Positions 1 to 11,876 of a stretch of DNA of 64,000 nt are shown here, piece after piece. Within the stretch, counting starts at the first letter, position 1. Each line of letters starts with the position of its first letter. Position numbers and translations under genes: made by a program. The notes below the pieces were generated by a model. It made no database searches. It saw only the letters and a list, made by a program, of their open reading frames with translations, and had not been told where the DNA came from. Source of the stretch: Marvania coccoides (taxonomy: Eukaryota; Chlorophyta; Trebouxiophyceae; Chlorellales; Chlorellaceae); NCBI GenBank assembly GCA_963854735.1, contig OY978108.1:496001-560000 (forward strand). The letters run 5' to 3'.

Positions 1-676
1 CTTTCATGAAGAGGTAGGTGGCAATGGCGGTGAAGGCAGAGAAGACGGGAGCGGTGAAGACGCACACCTCCTGTACGTGTACAGGGATGTGGAGGAACTG
101 GAGGAGGTTCCAAATGGCGCCAGCGGTGAAAATGAGGCCCTGCAAGGAAGCGTGCAAGCGGTTAACTTTTCATACGAAAAACACGCCAAAAATATGATAT
201 TTGCTGGGGGGAAAAGCTGGTTTGGTGGTTTGTGTAGTTATGTGTTGATGGCTGTGGAAAATTGAAGGCGAGTAAGGAAACGGGGTGAGTTCTTACGGGG
301 TACATGGTTCCGCCGACGACGCGCCCCAGAGGGTACCAAGTGAAGGAATCGAAGAAGTTCCAGGTGTTGTAAAAGCCATTCTCGGTGAGGTACTGGGTGA
401 CGCGGTAGTTGAAGTAGGGATCGAACTCGTGGATGACGCTTTCATATTTGATCACCGAGAATAATCGAACCTGCAGGGGGAAATGGGGGCGGGGTGAGCG
501 CTGGGCAGGGCGGCGGCGGTCCCAAGCTGCAATCTGGATCGTACCGAGGTGGCCAGGATGCAGATCGCCAGCAGGCAGGCTCCTTTTGCGAGTTTTCCCA
601 TCGCTGCGTTTTCATCTTCTTTCTGAGCAGTTTTCTGCGCTGTCGAGGTGGCAACAGCCACCGCAGAATCCGCCAT
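1..676 (-). CDS. STT3: STT3 oligosaccharyltransferase catalytic subunit, 5' part (cut by window edge)
   Basis: STT3 is the catalytic subunit of the ER oligosaccharyltransferase, which moves the lipid-linked glycan onto Asn in N-X-S/T sites. Three exons join in frame: 545-676, 297-470 and 1-139, the last running off the window. The product starts [11 protein letters not shown], has a first membrane helix ([12 protein letters not shown]), then [20 protein letters not shown], the family's first luminal loop with the metal-binding Asp, then [10 protein letters not shown] and the next helices ([15 protein letters not shown]). Introns 471-544 and 140-296 are GT-AG. The start is the first in-frame ATG and gives a normal STT3 N-terminus. 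Identity is near certain; about five sixths of the protein lies outside. Confidence 0.93.
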
Positions 677-1296
677 AGGGCCTTATATGTAGTAGATACG
701 ATTTCTGATCAAGCGAAAGTAATCAAACCAATTTTATAATCAAAACCGATCAACAGCCAAATCTACGCTGTGCCCTCGCGCAGCCATTTCCATGCGTTGA
801 TCAACAAATTTTAAAGTCTTTTCTGGATTGGGAAGCCGGGTCTGCTTGTTTTTTGATCGGAAAGAAAGGTTGTTGGGCAATTTTGCATGGGCTGGCCGAA
901 AAATGAGGATGTGTTTACAAATGGAATGAATGAATGGAGGCGACGCAGACACAGGTGCCTGTAAGAATGGGAAAAGAGCCTTGCTGGCTTGGAATGAGAG
1001 GAAAAACGAGGGCGGGAAATGAATGCAGCAGTAAACATGGAAAGCTGAATGAGTAAATCCGGTACGCAATAACAACAACATACAACTACAATTCCAGTGG
1101 AAGCTGCAGCCTGTGAGGACAACGTCTCGTCAAGTAAAGAAAAATGAAGGGAAAAAACCAGATGCCTATTTAAAAAAAAAACATTCGCATACGTTGCATG
1201 GATATCATTAGTTATGGTGAAAGATATAGAAATTTACTTCTGAGAGAATAAAAAAAAGGGGATAATAAAACGAACTTTGGCGTATTGTTGAAAGAA
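677..1296. other. Intergenic spacer, STT3 upstream region
   Basis: AT-rich spacer between the STT3 start and the AP2 stop. Reading frames here are short and low-complexity on both strands. No RNA gene or repeat seen. Confidence 0.5.
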
Positions 1297-3476
1297 TCAA
1301 AGGAAAACACCCGCCCCAGAGGCCCCCTGCCGCGCAGAGCGCCTCCGCGCCGCAGCAGCAGGGCCTCCCACCTCAACCCCCTCCTCCTCCCCAGCTGCAG
1401 GCGCCACCAAGTCCACGCCGACGCTCAGCAGCGCCCCTTGAGCGCCAAAAGCAACGCCAGTAGCGTCCTCCTCCTCGTCGTCCTCGTCAGCCATCTCCTC
1501 GTCGTCTTGGGGCAGCTGCGGGAAGGCCTCGCTGCCATTGCGCACCCAGCGCTCAAACAGCGCCGCCTTGGTGGAAATTTTTTTGTAGAGCGAATCGTTG
1601 CGCTGCTTCCCGCTTTCCATGAGCTGGAAGTCCGCCATCTCCGCGCGGTACTCGCCCAGCGTGAAGTTGGTGGCAGCCACGGGCCCGCGCAGGCGCACCA
1701 GGGCGCGGTCGTAGGACTTGGCTGCCTCTTTCTCGTCGTTATACAGGCCGAGGTAGACGTGCTTGGAGCCAGGGATGCCGATGCGAGCCTCCCAGCGGCC
1801 GCTGGGGTGGTGGGTGACGCCGCGGTAGGAGGAGGAGCCGCGGGAGAAGCCCTGGGTCAAAAGAAGAAATAAACATGATGAAAATACCAGAAACGTTTTT
1901 ACAGAATTATGAGGGGTGAGGGCAATGTGCAACGATTGAGGAAAATAGTCAAACAGTATGTTTGCAGTGGCGTATTGCGAGGAAGAGAGATCAGAGGAAT
2001 GTGAGAGAACAATTGAACTAATTTTCCGACCGACCTGTGACTGTCTGCGCACAGCCATGACCAGCTCTTCCATGGACATGCGGTCGATGCAGCCCAGCAG
2101 GTCAGAGTACCTGTGTGTTTAAAACGGGTTCACATGAAAAAATGAAAAAAACAGTCAATCGGCGACTTTATGTACGAAGAAATATTGTCCCTTTCGAGCG
2201 GTAGGATTTTTGTTGTTGCTTACTTTGAGAGCTCAAAGTTGATCTTGGTGCGGGTCCCTTTGCACTTCAGTGCGGCGATGTCGAATGCCTCTGCAGCGTG
2301 CTCTTCGCACTCATAGCCCCCCTGGCATGGAGGAATGGGAAGAGCAACATAAAAACAAGGGATTTATGATAGAGACATAAAACTAAGCGGAAGAAAATGA
2401 CAAATTACCAGGTACACCTGCCGCCCCAGGTCTTTCACCCAAATGTGCGCCTCGTATCGCTGCGAGCGGCGGTGCTTGGTGACGCCACGAAAGCGGGAAG
2501 AGCGAGCTGCCTGGTCCGGGCTGCGGCCGCCCCTGCGCCGGTGCTGCCCCTGCTGCTGGGAGGGAGCCTCCATGGAGGTAGAACCCGGCGGGAGGGACCC
2601 TCCAGCGAGCTCAGAAGACCCCACGGTATTGCCGCCTGTGTTGTAAAGGGTAGCGCCAGTGTTGGTATTGCCATTGGTGTTTCCACCATGGGGAGAGAGG
2701 CAGAAAGGCGCCAGCCCGGCAGCGCTGGAGTTGTGGCGGTTGGTGTCCGGCTGCTGGGCCTGCGGAAGAGCAGCGGCAGCGGTGGCTGCGGAGGGACGGG
2801 TGATGATTTTTGAGTGGAGGGGGCTCTCGATGGAGGTGCCTGCGCATAAAAGAGCTGTAAATTCAGCATTTTTTCTCTCAATTCTATCCAAAGTGCGAAT
2901 GCCCTCACCCAGCTTGAAAAGTTGAGAGTTCATTCTAGTTAAAAAGACAACAATTTGGGATACGTGCATACAAACCTGGCATGTACAAGCCAGTAGGTAG
3001 TGGCATGCCGAGAGGGCCAATCGGCAGGGGAATGAAACCGCCACCGCCGCCAGGTTCGCCGATGCTGTTAAGATCGAGGCACTGCTGCTGTTGCAGGAGC
3101 TGCTGCTGAAACTGGAGCAGCTGCTCCACAGTGTTGAGCTGCTGTGCCAGTTGCAGGGTCTGCATGGCGGTCGTGTCTTGCATGGGCTGGAGGGCAGCGC
3201 TGGCGTTGCTGCTGCCGTTGCCGCCTCCCAGCATGGACAGCTCGGGAAGAATAAGGCCGGGAGGGCTGGGCAGAAAGCTCAGAGACTTGTCGGATCCCAG
3301 GGCGAGCATGTCAGCAGCGAAATCTGCACACAAAAAGACGTTCGGAGGCAATTTTTTTGCTAGCACTGCATGCTATGTTTTAAAAGGGGCCATCAGGCAG
3401 ATTGATTTTCTAGTCAAGACGACTTGCCTGGAGCTTTGGCTCCCGGGTTGAAGCCCAGCAGAGACTCCATGTCCAT
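1297..3476 (-). CDS. AP2-type transcription factor with two AP2 domains (AINTEGUMENTA-like)
   Basis: Nuclear DNA-binding regulator of the plant AP2 subfamily. Six exons join in frame (3428-3476, 2976-3323, 2409-2839, 2224-2321, 2035-2110, 1297-1851), giving about 518 residues. The N-terminal half is low-complexity (a Gln/Leu stretch, then Asn/Gly/Thr-rich). AP2 domain 1, about residues 248-313, begins FRGVTKHRRSQRYEAHIW and crosses two introns; a linker (SDLLGCIDRMSMEELV) leads to AP2 domain 2, about 343-405, YRGVTHHPSGRWEARIG. The YRG and RAYD-type elements are present in both. The C-terminus is acidic, then Ala/Gly-rich. Intron 1 uses a GC donor (AG|GCAAGT at 3427). Double-AP2 proteins are green-lineage regulators; the target genes are unknown. 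Confidence 0.92.
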
Positions 3477-5074
3477 TTCTAAAGAATTTCTGTCAGCGGA
3501 GAAAGAAGGCGCTAATATAATAGGGACGATAGAAAGGCAAATAAAAGAGTATTTTATTTATTTATATCAGGCTGAAAAAGAACCGATCTTTCGGTGTGCA
3601 GCAAAATCATGCAAATTATTTTCCTGGTGATCTGCATGGTCCTCAAATTAAGGACCGCATGGCAGTCTTGCCTACCGTGATCTTAAATATGCAATAAGTA
3701 TCTTAAATAAAGCTGCAAAGGGCGGAAATAGCACGGTTTTAGCTGTCCTTAAAGCCCTCGGGGGGTCGATCTTCTCCCTTCTCCCTGAGTCGACAAGCAG
3801 CCGAATCGCGAATTTTACGGCACGAAGACTATACTTGAATTACCTGGGGCACAGAATTGCACAGGCGTCCCTTGACCTTGAGAGAGATTTACTATAGGAT
3901 TTAAGAAGTGGGACTTTACAAAGTCTCTTCTTGGGGGGGCCTGCACCGTAGGCAGCGTAATGGCCACACGTAGAATATATAAATGAAGTAGCAAGCTTCT
4001 GAAGTTGCAGAGAAAATGGGGGGAATGGCAGAGTTCGGTGTTCGGGGCTGCTCCGAGAAAACGAAAAAAAGTAAAGGAAAGTTGAATCGAAAAAGAAAGT
4101 TGAAGTTATGCACTTTTTAGAATTTCGCAACAGTGAATCACCAAATGCCCATGCAAGCCGTCATGCGGCGCTGTCCACAATGGCAGCTTTCATTTGTGCC
4201 CCGGCGTATTTTTCTTTCACCATGTTTTCTTTCCTTTTCAGGGACTTAGCAGCGCTCTCCACGTCTAATATTGTCGCTGTGAAAGCTCTGAGAATGATGA
4301 GACTGCAATGGCGCCTCACTCCTCATTGATGAGGCATCCGTGTGGGCGCTAGCAAACTGTCTCCATTCTTTTGTCCTATTTACAAACGGCTACTTAACAT
4401 GACAATCGCATCAGAAGACAGAGAGAAAAGACAATGACTGGCCACGTGGTGCACTTCAGACATGGGCCACCAGGAGCATTTCCCCCCCTGGTGAACCCAA
4501 GCGTCACGGGAAAAAAGGGGGCTCCCAGAGATAAATTCGCAGACATAAGCAATATAGAAAGGGGATAAAGAAACATTGAAATGTTTGTGTTTGTTTTTTT
4601 GTGTTTGGATAAAATTGTGAGAGACTTGGGAATTCTCAGGTTCGACCTGTCGCCGCTCGACCTCCCACGGTCACTCCCCCGAGGGCAGAACGGATGCCAG
4701 AATTTATGGAATGGCGTTAGGGCCAGACAAGGACTTGGTGACGAAAAACGTTCACGAAGAAAGAGATTAATAAAAAAGGGAAGCGAAGATATATTTGAAG
4801 GAATTAGTTGGGTAAATGCTGGGGGGGGAGGGGAACATAGAAGAAATTCGCATCGTCAAGTGCACGTGTAGGGGGGGGAATTAGAGCTTTGCAGTCGTAG
4901 GCGGCTAAGAAAATATTAAAAAAATATGGGGAAAAGAAAGACAGAAAGACAGACGTTGTGATAATATTGATGGATAATTGCATTGAGTAAACGCAGTACA
5001 AAAGAAAAACAGTGCGAAAAATAAATCTCGTAAAAAAAAATTCAGCACTAAAAATTGCTTGCTTATAGAACTTC
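3477..5074. other. 1.6 kb intergenic region upstream of the AP2 gene
   Basis: No convincing coding exon on either strand. It holds a small inverted repeat (GGTCCT...AGGACC near 3637-3654), purine-rich stretches and, at about 4637, a GGTTCGACC word resembling a tRNA B box but without a cloverleaf. It probably contains the AP2 promoter and the DUR3 3' end. Confidence 0.45.
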
Positions 5075-7412
5075 TTACTTTGAGGTCACTTCAAGCTTGC
5101 CAGAGGGGGTAGACAGCACCGAGGGGCGCGCTCCCCGGCTCCACGCCCCAGTTACGCCGACAATGACGCTCCGGTATTGAACCAAAGGCCAAAAGGTGGC
5201 AAAAAATGTGGCGATCAGCAGCCAGCCAAGGCACAGCACGACGAAGAAAGTGAAGTAGCCCTGCTTCCACACGCCGGCAGGCAGGGCAAGCAGTGGCCAG
5301 CCCAGCATGAACAGCAGCGTGAAGCCGACGGCCCAGTAGGAGTAATTAATGTTGTAACGGTCAAAGGTTTTGAGGCGGGCAGAAGGCTGTGCCTCTGCAG
5401 TAGCACTGTCAACAGCAGCTTCACTCTTGGAGTTTGTGCTGAAGTCTTTAACTTCATCTTCTTCTTTAGTAGGCGCAGCGACAGCAGCGTTTTCGGCTTC
5501 GACAGTGCCGGCAGCTGCGAGATCCTCCCAGGCGTAGTTGCCAGGCTTGAAGGCAGTGACGACAAAGGCGATGATGAACGGGAGCACGAGGGACACGCAG
5601 GAGCCTGCCAATAACGGATAGCTGCGAGAAAGTAAAAAAATAAAAATAAAATTAAAACTAATTTTCGCAGCATTAAATTAAACGGTTTACCAAGTTTAAA
5701 CTTACTTCATGCCCATGGTGGCAAGTGTTATCTCGCCGTACAGCCCCTGCGCCGTCACGAACCACGTCATGAGTCCCATAGCCAGCCCCCCAATCACCGA
5801 CGAGCCTGCCGCCAGGGCAGTGCAGCGGCGGGAAGTGACTGCCAACACTATGGCGGCAACGGGGGATGACAGCGTGACGCCCATTGACAAGTACCCAATA
5901 CCGCCGATCCACCCAATCTTGTCGCACACCATGGCAGCCGGGCCTGACAGAATGCTGTAGAGAGCAGCGGTGATCCAAAGGCATCGAATGCGGTCGCTCT
6001 CGCTGGGTTTGCGGATGAAGTAGGGCAGAATGTCGTAGGTGACGATGCTGGAGAGCGCGATGATCTCGCCGGAGACCCCGGAAGAAACGCCGCACCACAC
6101 GGCAGCGGCCACGAGACCCACGCCGGCTGAACCGAAAAGAGCGTTGGCCACTCCGGTGAGGACCCCGCCGGTGAAGAGTTCAGGGGTGGTGAGGGTCAAG
6201 TTGGCGGCCAACGCGCCCAGACCGGTGAGTCCCAACGCCCAAGGGATGGTGAACCACAGGAGAGCGCCCCAGAAGAAAGACCAGTTGGTGGCGGAGGTTC
6301 TAGACGCAATGCTGTACTGCCAGGAGTTTTGCTCGACGAACAGCGCGGGGAAGCCGGAGAAGAAGTTGAGCGCCGCGAAAACGAGGCCTTGGTGAGACCA
6401 GAAGGTGAGATAGCTGCCCCCGCGGTTGCCTTCGATCGGTATCACTTCTGCCCGAGCGGTGATGGCGTCGAACGTGCCGCTCATAGAGCCCAGCGCTCCG
6501 TTGGACCCTGATTTAGTGAAAACACCGAAGCTGAGCATGCACAGCGTGACGAAAACGACGATGTTTTTAATGTACGAGTTGATCATCACGCCACGAATGC
6601 CGCCAACGAGAATGATGGGCAGCGCCAGCAGCGGGGTCTGCAGCATGCCAAGGAGAAGGAGAATCGAAGAAAAATATTTAGGCGTGTGCGTGTGTGTGAA
6701 AAACGGATTTTTTTCTCTTTCTCTGGCGGCGAATTTTGCAGTAGGGATGAAAGCACAATGGCACCGATGCTTTCAATTGCACGTATAGAACATCAGGGTT
6801 TTTAAAAACAACAACAAATTCTTACCAGGAAGTAGTACTCTATCTTTGGCACTCCAGTGACGACCTCATGCATGGTACCAGCGGTTTGAAGCAGCTGCCC
6901 TCCGATGGCCAAATTTTGCACCACGAACAAGAAGCACACTGGGACGTGAACCCAAGGCCCCCAGCGGTGGAAAATGAGCTCGCCGAGGGTGTGTGCTTTG
7001 GGAGCCAAGCGGCGCATGTTGTAGGAAATGATTCCCATAAGAAGGAGCTGGACGCAGCTGCCGGCGCCGTACCAGTACGCCCCGGTGATACCAAAAAGCC
7101 AGACGTTGGTGGGAGGAAAGAAAAAGGTGGCGGACTGCGTGAAATATTAAAGGAACTGATGAAAACGTAGTATTGATTGAATAAGTGTCGAGATAAGCTC
7201 ACCCAAATCCACTGTGCACATATGACCGTGGCGGAGAAGGCCATACGGAGGGACCGTCCGCCAGTAGAAAAAAACTCGCTGGGCGAGTTCGTCTTGGCCT
7301 CGACAGCGTATTTTTTGTCCAGCGTAGAGATCAGCGGCACCGCGACAGCAAAAGCAACGCCCAAGCCGATGAGAATCCCTTGGCCTGCGGCCTCACTGAC
7401 TGTTGCCGACAT
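5075..7412 (-). CDS. DUR3: DUR3-type urea/proton symporter (sodium:solute symporter family)
   Basis: Plasma-membrane active urea transporter of plants, fungi and algae. Four exons (7203-7412, 6826-7134, 5706-6638, 5075-5621) join in frame to about 665 residues, close to the family's usual ~700. Visible family landmarks are GILIGLGVAFAV in the first helix, FFSTGGRSL, FFPPTNVWLFGITGAYWYGA, LVGGIRGVMINSYI, EQNSWQYSIASRTSATNW, SGEIIALSSIVTYDI and YGEITLATMGMNYPLLAG. About 14-15 hydrophobic helices are present; a charged Ala/Glu-rich segment precedes the last two. The gene ends CTCAAAG|TAAG, so the stop overlaps a potential donor; a further 3' exon is possible but none was recognised. Nitrogen control is expected from the family and cannot be read from this sequence. 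Confidence 0.93.
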
Positions 7413-8203
7413 TGCTCCCTAATTTGCTTGCTGGCGAGTTAAGGAAGCTTGAATATTATTCGGTCAACGCCGCGTGTTGCAGCGGTCGCGTGGTACGCCA
7501 GTAAGTTAATTCCAAAAAAAAATGTGCCAGATTTGGTTTTCTGGGGAACACTAAAAACACACGAGGAACGCAGAATATCAGGCGCTCTGGATATGATTGA
7601 GGCAGTGGCACTATAAGAATACATAAAATATATTCAAATAGATATTATGGTACAGCAGAAAAAGCCCTCGGTCGTACCGAGGGCTTTTCCTGTTACGGTA
7701 CGCTATTGCTATGGAATCGAAGGAGACTTGTGGGCCCTTGTAAAAAATAAATCGTCGCTTTTAAGCCCGCTCGTGGCTTTAATAAATCACTACTAGTGCT
7801 ATACAAAGCAGCCAGGCGCGCGGAGGCCCCAAGACGCGGGGAAATCGCGGATGTGGGGTCGCTCACCACAAAGCCAAGGGAGAATAGGCCAGGGAAAAGG
7901 CTGCAAGAATACACATTTTCACCCCCGGTTAGTACCTACAGGCACCTAGCATACGATTTCTGAGCTTTAGGCCGCTGGCGGTAGGCAATTTCTGCACTTT
8001 ATTCGTGCCGTCGTCAGCGGCGCCGCCCTCGCTGACAATTCAAATCCTGGCGTTGTTTCACTCCTATTTAAGATGCAAATATAATTTTATCCACAACTAA
8101 ACAGTTTTACCACGCGCTGGTAGTTCAAACTGTGCATCACTGTCTCAAATAATAAATTACCACCATGCCCAAAGCCAGCGCTCGGGCTGCAACCACTGCT
8201 GCC
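7413..8203. other. Intergenic region, DUR3 upstream
   Basis: AT-rich spacer holding the DUR3 5' flank and the 3' end of the next minus-strand gene. Apart from the hairpin at 7660-7688 no structured feature was found. Confidence 0.45.
7660..7688. repeat. Perfect 13-bp inverted repeat, 3-nt loop
   Basis: AAAAGCCCTCGGT, then CGT, then the exact reverse complement. The layout resembles a bacterial intrinsic terminator, but the surroundings are nuclear and it sits about 250 bp upstream of the DUR3 start. It may be a regulatory hairpin or a transposon remnant. Confidence 0.8.
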
Positions 8204-9511
8204 CTAAATATCATGTTTCACGCGGCGGAGGCGATATACATTATCAGTAGCTCGCCGATTTGAAGTTGTACGTGGCAAAAAAATGATTTGGTACGGTGCG
8301 TTTGCCGTCGCCGCTGATTTGGTGTAATAGTACATATTCTTCCCGAGGATCGCCAGCAGCAGGGGGTACGGGTCCGTTTGCGACTGATAGGTCCATGCCC
8401 GTTTATCGGCGGAGTCTAGGTACTCCTTGGCACGCAGCAGCTGGCCCTGCTCTGGGCGTCCCTTGAGCTCGTGGTCTGCGAAGATTCTGCAAAACGCGAG
8501 ACGCGGCAAAAGGCTTGTCCGCGCCACGCATATTCTGGCGTAGAACTGCACCTGTGGCATGAATCGACTCCCCAATGGTGACCTGCAAGTTCGCAAATAA
8601 GAAAACAGTTTTATTACCAATTGTTTCAACAACAACAAAAAAAAAGACAAACGATAAATGAATGCTTTTCAGCAGCGTATTTATGTATCTTCATCTTACC
8701 TGCACCACGCTGGAGTCTCTTGTCTGCGAGCGGCTGTACGCTGCAGAGTTGATGGTTGCGCCATCCAGGCGGCGGTAGGTGTACACCACGACCTCAAGCG
8801 CTGCGTTGCCTACTTCCAGATCGCCCTCCATCCAGCCCATGGCGGCGAAGCTCAGTACTCCCGCCCGTATCATTTTCTTCACCCCTTTCACAGCGGCCTC
8901 ACGCTCCGCAGCAATCAAGGAAGGCGAGCCACCAAAATGATGATGATTTAAAATTTCAAAAACAAAAACGCTCTGCTAACCTTGCCACTGCTCGGAGACG
9001 TCCTGAGATCCTCCTCCCCCAGCGACGTGGAGTCCCTGGCGTTGCTGGCAGCCCCGCCGTGTGGGAGGCCACGCTCAGAAGACGGGGAGCGTTGGCGGTC
9101 GACTGAGAGGAGGGCTCCGGCGAGGTGGCGGTCGTTTATGCATCTGTTGTGTAGTGGTTACGATTATATGTAGAATTTGAGCAGCAGATTAGTCTTCTAC
9201 AAGCAAATGGGCATCTGAAATAGCCATTGCTGTCGGCAGACCACAAAGCGTTTTCATAAGAGTAATTAGCTGCCGCAGACGGCCTACAGCCTTCCATCGT
9301 CGGTATTTGTAATTGATATTGACAAATATAGGGGAAACGCGAGGTGATGTGCTCCAGCTTCAAGCTGAGCTTGGCGCCAAAATACGCTCGAGTGCTGGCA
9401 CAACAAAAATGGGGACCTTGTGACCCACACGTCCCACACAAGGGCTGCCACGAGGGCCGACCAGCCCTTGTGGTTCACAAGGTCTGACAAGGCCTTTTCT
9501 TCGTTAGTCAT
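8204..9511 (-). CDS. Unrecognised multi-exon protein
   Basis: I do not recognise the family. Likely exons are a first exon from the ATG at 9511 (MTNEEKALSDLVNHKGWSAL, continuing to about 9418), 8981-9143 (Ser/Arg-rich, GLPHGGAASNARDSTSL), 8700-8903 (KGVKKMIRAGVLSFAAMGW, then YTYRRLDGATIN) and a last exon from about 8551 to the stop at 8204 (FADHELKGRPEQGQLLRAKE). The two middle exons have clean splice sites and coding-like composition. The first donor and the last acceptor are uncertain: an alternative acceptor at 8575 shifts frame and stops near 8403. The LNHKGW-like start could be a short helical adaptor. A soluble protein is likely, since no strong membrane helix or signal peptide is seen. 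Confidence 0.5.
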
Positions 9512-10024
9512 AGTGGTAACAGGACTTTGGTGAGTTGTGTGTAAGTAAAAAAAGGAAAATTGCGCGGTACTTCAGCCGTTTGCAGGTTACAACTACCTTT
9601 TAACATCACTGGAGGAGGTCAGCCGGTGGTCTCTTAGCGAGATTGCAATTTTGAGTTTTGTAGTACTTCTTGGTATTTCTCGCAGTTGATGGGGCTGAGG
9701 TCTAGATGGCGGCAGAGTGTCCATTATGGGCCGCCACGGGTGGCATTATAACGCCAAAGCAAGCTTTGGTACTTTGTAGTTGTTGCATCTAAAGCTGGAG
9801 ATTTTAAAATTTTCCATTTCCGGGCAACCAGCTCATCCGCGGGGCTCAAGAGCCGAGATCAATCGCCAAAGACTGGTGATCTGGCTTTACCAACCGAACA
9901 AAATCTAGGTTTGCTGTCTTTTCCAGAAGCTTAGCTCAAGCTTGTCACATTATTGTTTTTGATCGCTCCCATACCGCAATTTTCTAGCATTTTAAGCTCC
10001 TCTTCTAAAATCAAAAACGCAACC
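9512..10024. other. Divergent intergenic region
   Basis: Lies between the starts of the minus-strand gene at 9511 and the plus-strand LRR gene, so it may serve as a shared promoter. No recognisable element beyond AT-rich sequence. Confidence 0.4.
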
Positions 10025-11222
10025 ATGGGTAATTGTCTAGGGAAGCGCAAAGACGCGAGAGGCATGTCAATCGATGTCTCTCGGTTTAGCTTCTCTAGAC
10101 GGCTGGATCCTTGGGAAAAGACGGGAATGGTTGCGTTCCGCAACTCAAGCTTGCGGGTAATCGAAGATCTCAGCGCATACGCCGTAACAAAATGCAAAAT
10201 CTCATCTCTGTTTTTTTTTTTCATGCCAACATTCGAATGCCAATTGCGTGCAGGAATTTCCCAAGCAAGTCCAGGGGGTTGCGAAAAAAGTGCGGGTGCT
10301 GGATGGCAGCAACAATAAAATTCGAGAAATTCCCAGCTACATCGAACTCATGACGGTCTGCAACCGCATTGGGCTGTCTAAAAACCGCATCACCGACATC
10401 CCGTCCGGCATCTCCGCGCTCACCAGCCTGCGCGTGCTGCTGCTGGACCACAACCGCCTTCGATCCCTCCCGCTGGCGATCTTCGAGCTGGCCAAGCTGG
10501 AGCGCCTGAACGTCTCGCACAACCACCTCACTGAGATCCCTGCCGCTGTTGGAAAGCTCTCCTCGCTAAAGTACCTCGACGTATCGGACAACAAGATCGA
10601 CGTTCTCCCCCGAGAGGTCGGCCAGCTAGCAGCACTAGAAGACCTGCATGCCAGCAACAACGCGCTCACTCGGCTGCCCGTAGACCTCGCCAAGCTGGAG
10701 CGGCTGCGGATCGTGGTGGCAGAGAACAACGCCATCGATACGGCGAGTAAATTGAGCTGAAAACTTCACTTTAAATTTTTTTGAAGGGACGGTTTTTTTT
10801 TAATACTTTGTTTTCTTCTTTTTCGACAGGTGCCTAGTGAGGTGTTGATGTACTGCGAGGGGCTGCAGACGCTGGCGCTGCACGGCAACCCCATCACGTT
10901 GGAGAAGCTGCAGGAGACCAAGGGCTATTCTGAATTTGAGGGCCGAAGAAAAGCCAAGTGGGATAAAACGTTGGCGGCAGGGGTGCTCCTGGGGGCTTCT
11001 CGCTTCGAAGAGAGCGCCGACCGGCGGTTGAGCGGGGACCAGAAACGGTCAGCCGCAGGGTCGCCCTTGCAATCTCCCGCAACATCGCAAACAATCAGCA
11101 CCGCATCGCCACCGGGAGGTGGGAAGGGCGGAGCTACGGCTTCTTCCTCTGATAAGACGAAGAGCATCGGAATGACGCCGTTGCTGAACGGTGCGGCGGG
11201 AGACTCGTCAAGAGCGACTTGA
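10025..11222 (+). CDS. LRRC57-like leucine-rich repeat protein, predicted N-myristoylated
   Basis: Three exons (10025-10156, 10254-10742, 10830-11222) encode about 337 residues. The N-terminus MGNCLGKRK has Gly2 for myristoylation and Cys4 for palmitoylation, as in animal LRRC57, suggesting membrane attachment. From about residue 45 it has seven or so LRRs with IP/LP spacing (SLRVLLLDHNRLRSLPLAIF, LERLNVSHNHLTEIPAAV), then the LRRC57-type cap HGNPITLEKLQETKGYSEFE. A Ser/Gly-rich tail of about 90 residues is extra relative to animal proteins. Intron 2 has no usable GT: ACG|GCGAGT is needed to reach VPSEVLMYCE in frame, so it is probably GC-AG. Molecular function is unknown; LRRs imply protein binding. 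Confidence 0.85.
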
Positions 11223-11876
11223 CAAACGCATAAGAAGGCGCATGTGTGGGGGCAGCCGGGGCGGCAACAACTTTACTCGGAAAAGTTAATAAATTGACAC
11301 ACAGGACAAGTTTCTCTCTCTTCTTTTATCACTTGGTATTCGCATCGTCGTAATTGCCCCCCGTGTATTTCTGTTTCATTTATTTAGTGTCATTCTCCAA
11401 TTTCCTCCCCCTTCCCTCACTCCTTTTCCTGTTTGCGCGACGGGCAGAGAAATCATGACTGCCGACAACACTCCTCCGCATTTGGACTTTAGAAACATGA
11501 CACAATGCCTATCACAAAAGTTAAAACGCGTGACGTGTAACCATTAACTGCATCATATTTAACTATTCCCAAAAACATATTGAGAGGAGCTGGTTGGAAG
11601 CGCTTCAGTTTTGGCGGTGGTGGCGGCCAAGAGAGAAAGAGGGGGTGGCGCGGCGGCTGCCGGCGACCCATTTAAGAGCACGAACGAATATCAGCGAGTG
11701 TACTGTCTATGTAGAAAATATTTTTTTTTACACAGGAAAAAAGTTTTATAGGCGTGAAAAGAACTCGACGGTAGACCCCGGGTGGCACTCTTCTCTTGAG
11801 CGAAATTTTCAATTGAAACTGTCCTTTTTTTTGCGCACGGAAGGAGCTCGGATTCCCAGAGGAAACACAAGCTGCA
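11223..11876. other. Intergenic region between LRR gene and RPS27
   Basis: Contains AATAAAT at about 11288 as a likely LRR poly(A) signal, then the RPS27 5' flank. No other coding or RNA feature supported. Confidence 0.45.

Noticed and set aside
4108..4329. Plus-strand ORF in the AP2-DUR3 spacer
   Set aside because: Short, no family match, and no supporting splice sites or composition.
4630..4700. GGTTCGACC word resembling a tRNA B box
   Set aside because: The flanks do not form a T-arm or acceptor stem and no A box is correctly spaced.
7660..7688. Bacterial intrinsic terminator or prokaryotic insert
   Set aside because: The neighbourhood is intron-bearing nuclear DNA and the hairpin does not follow a gene; kept only as an inverted repeat.
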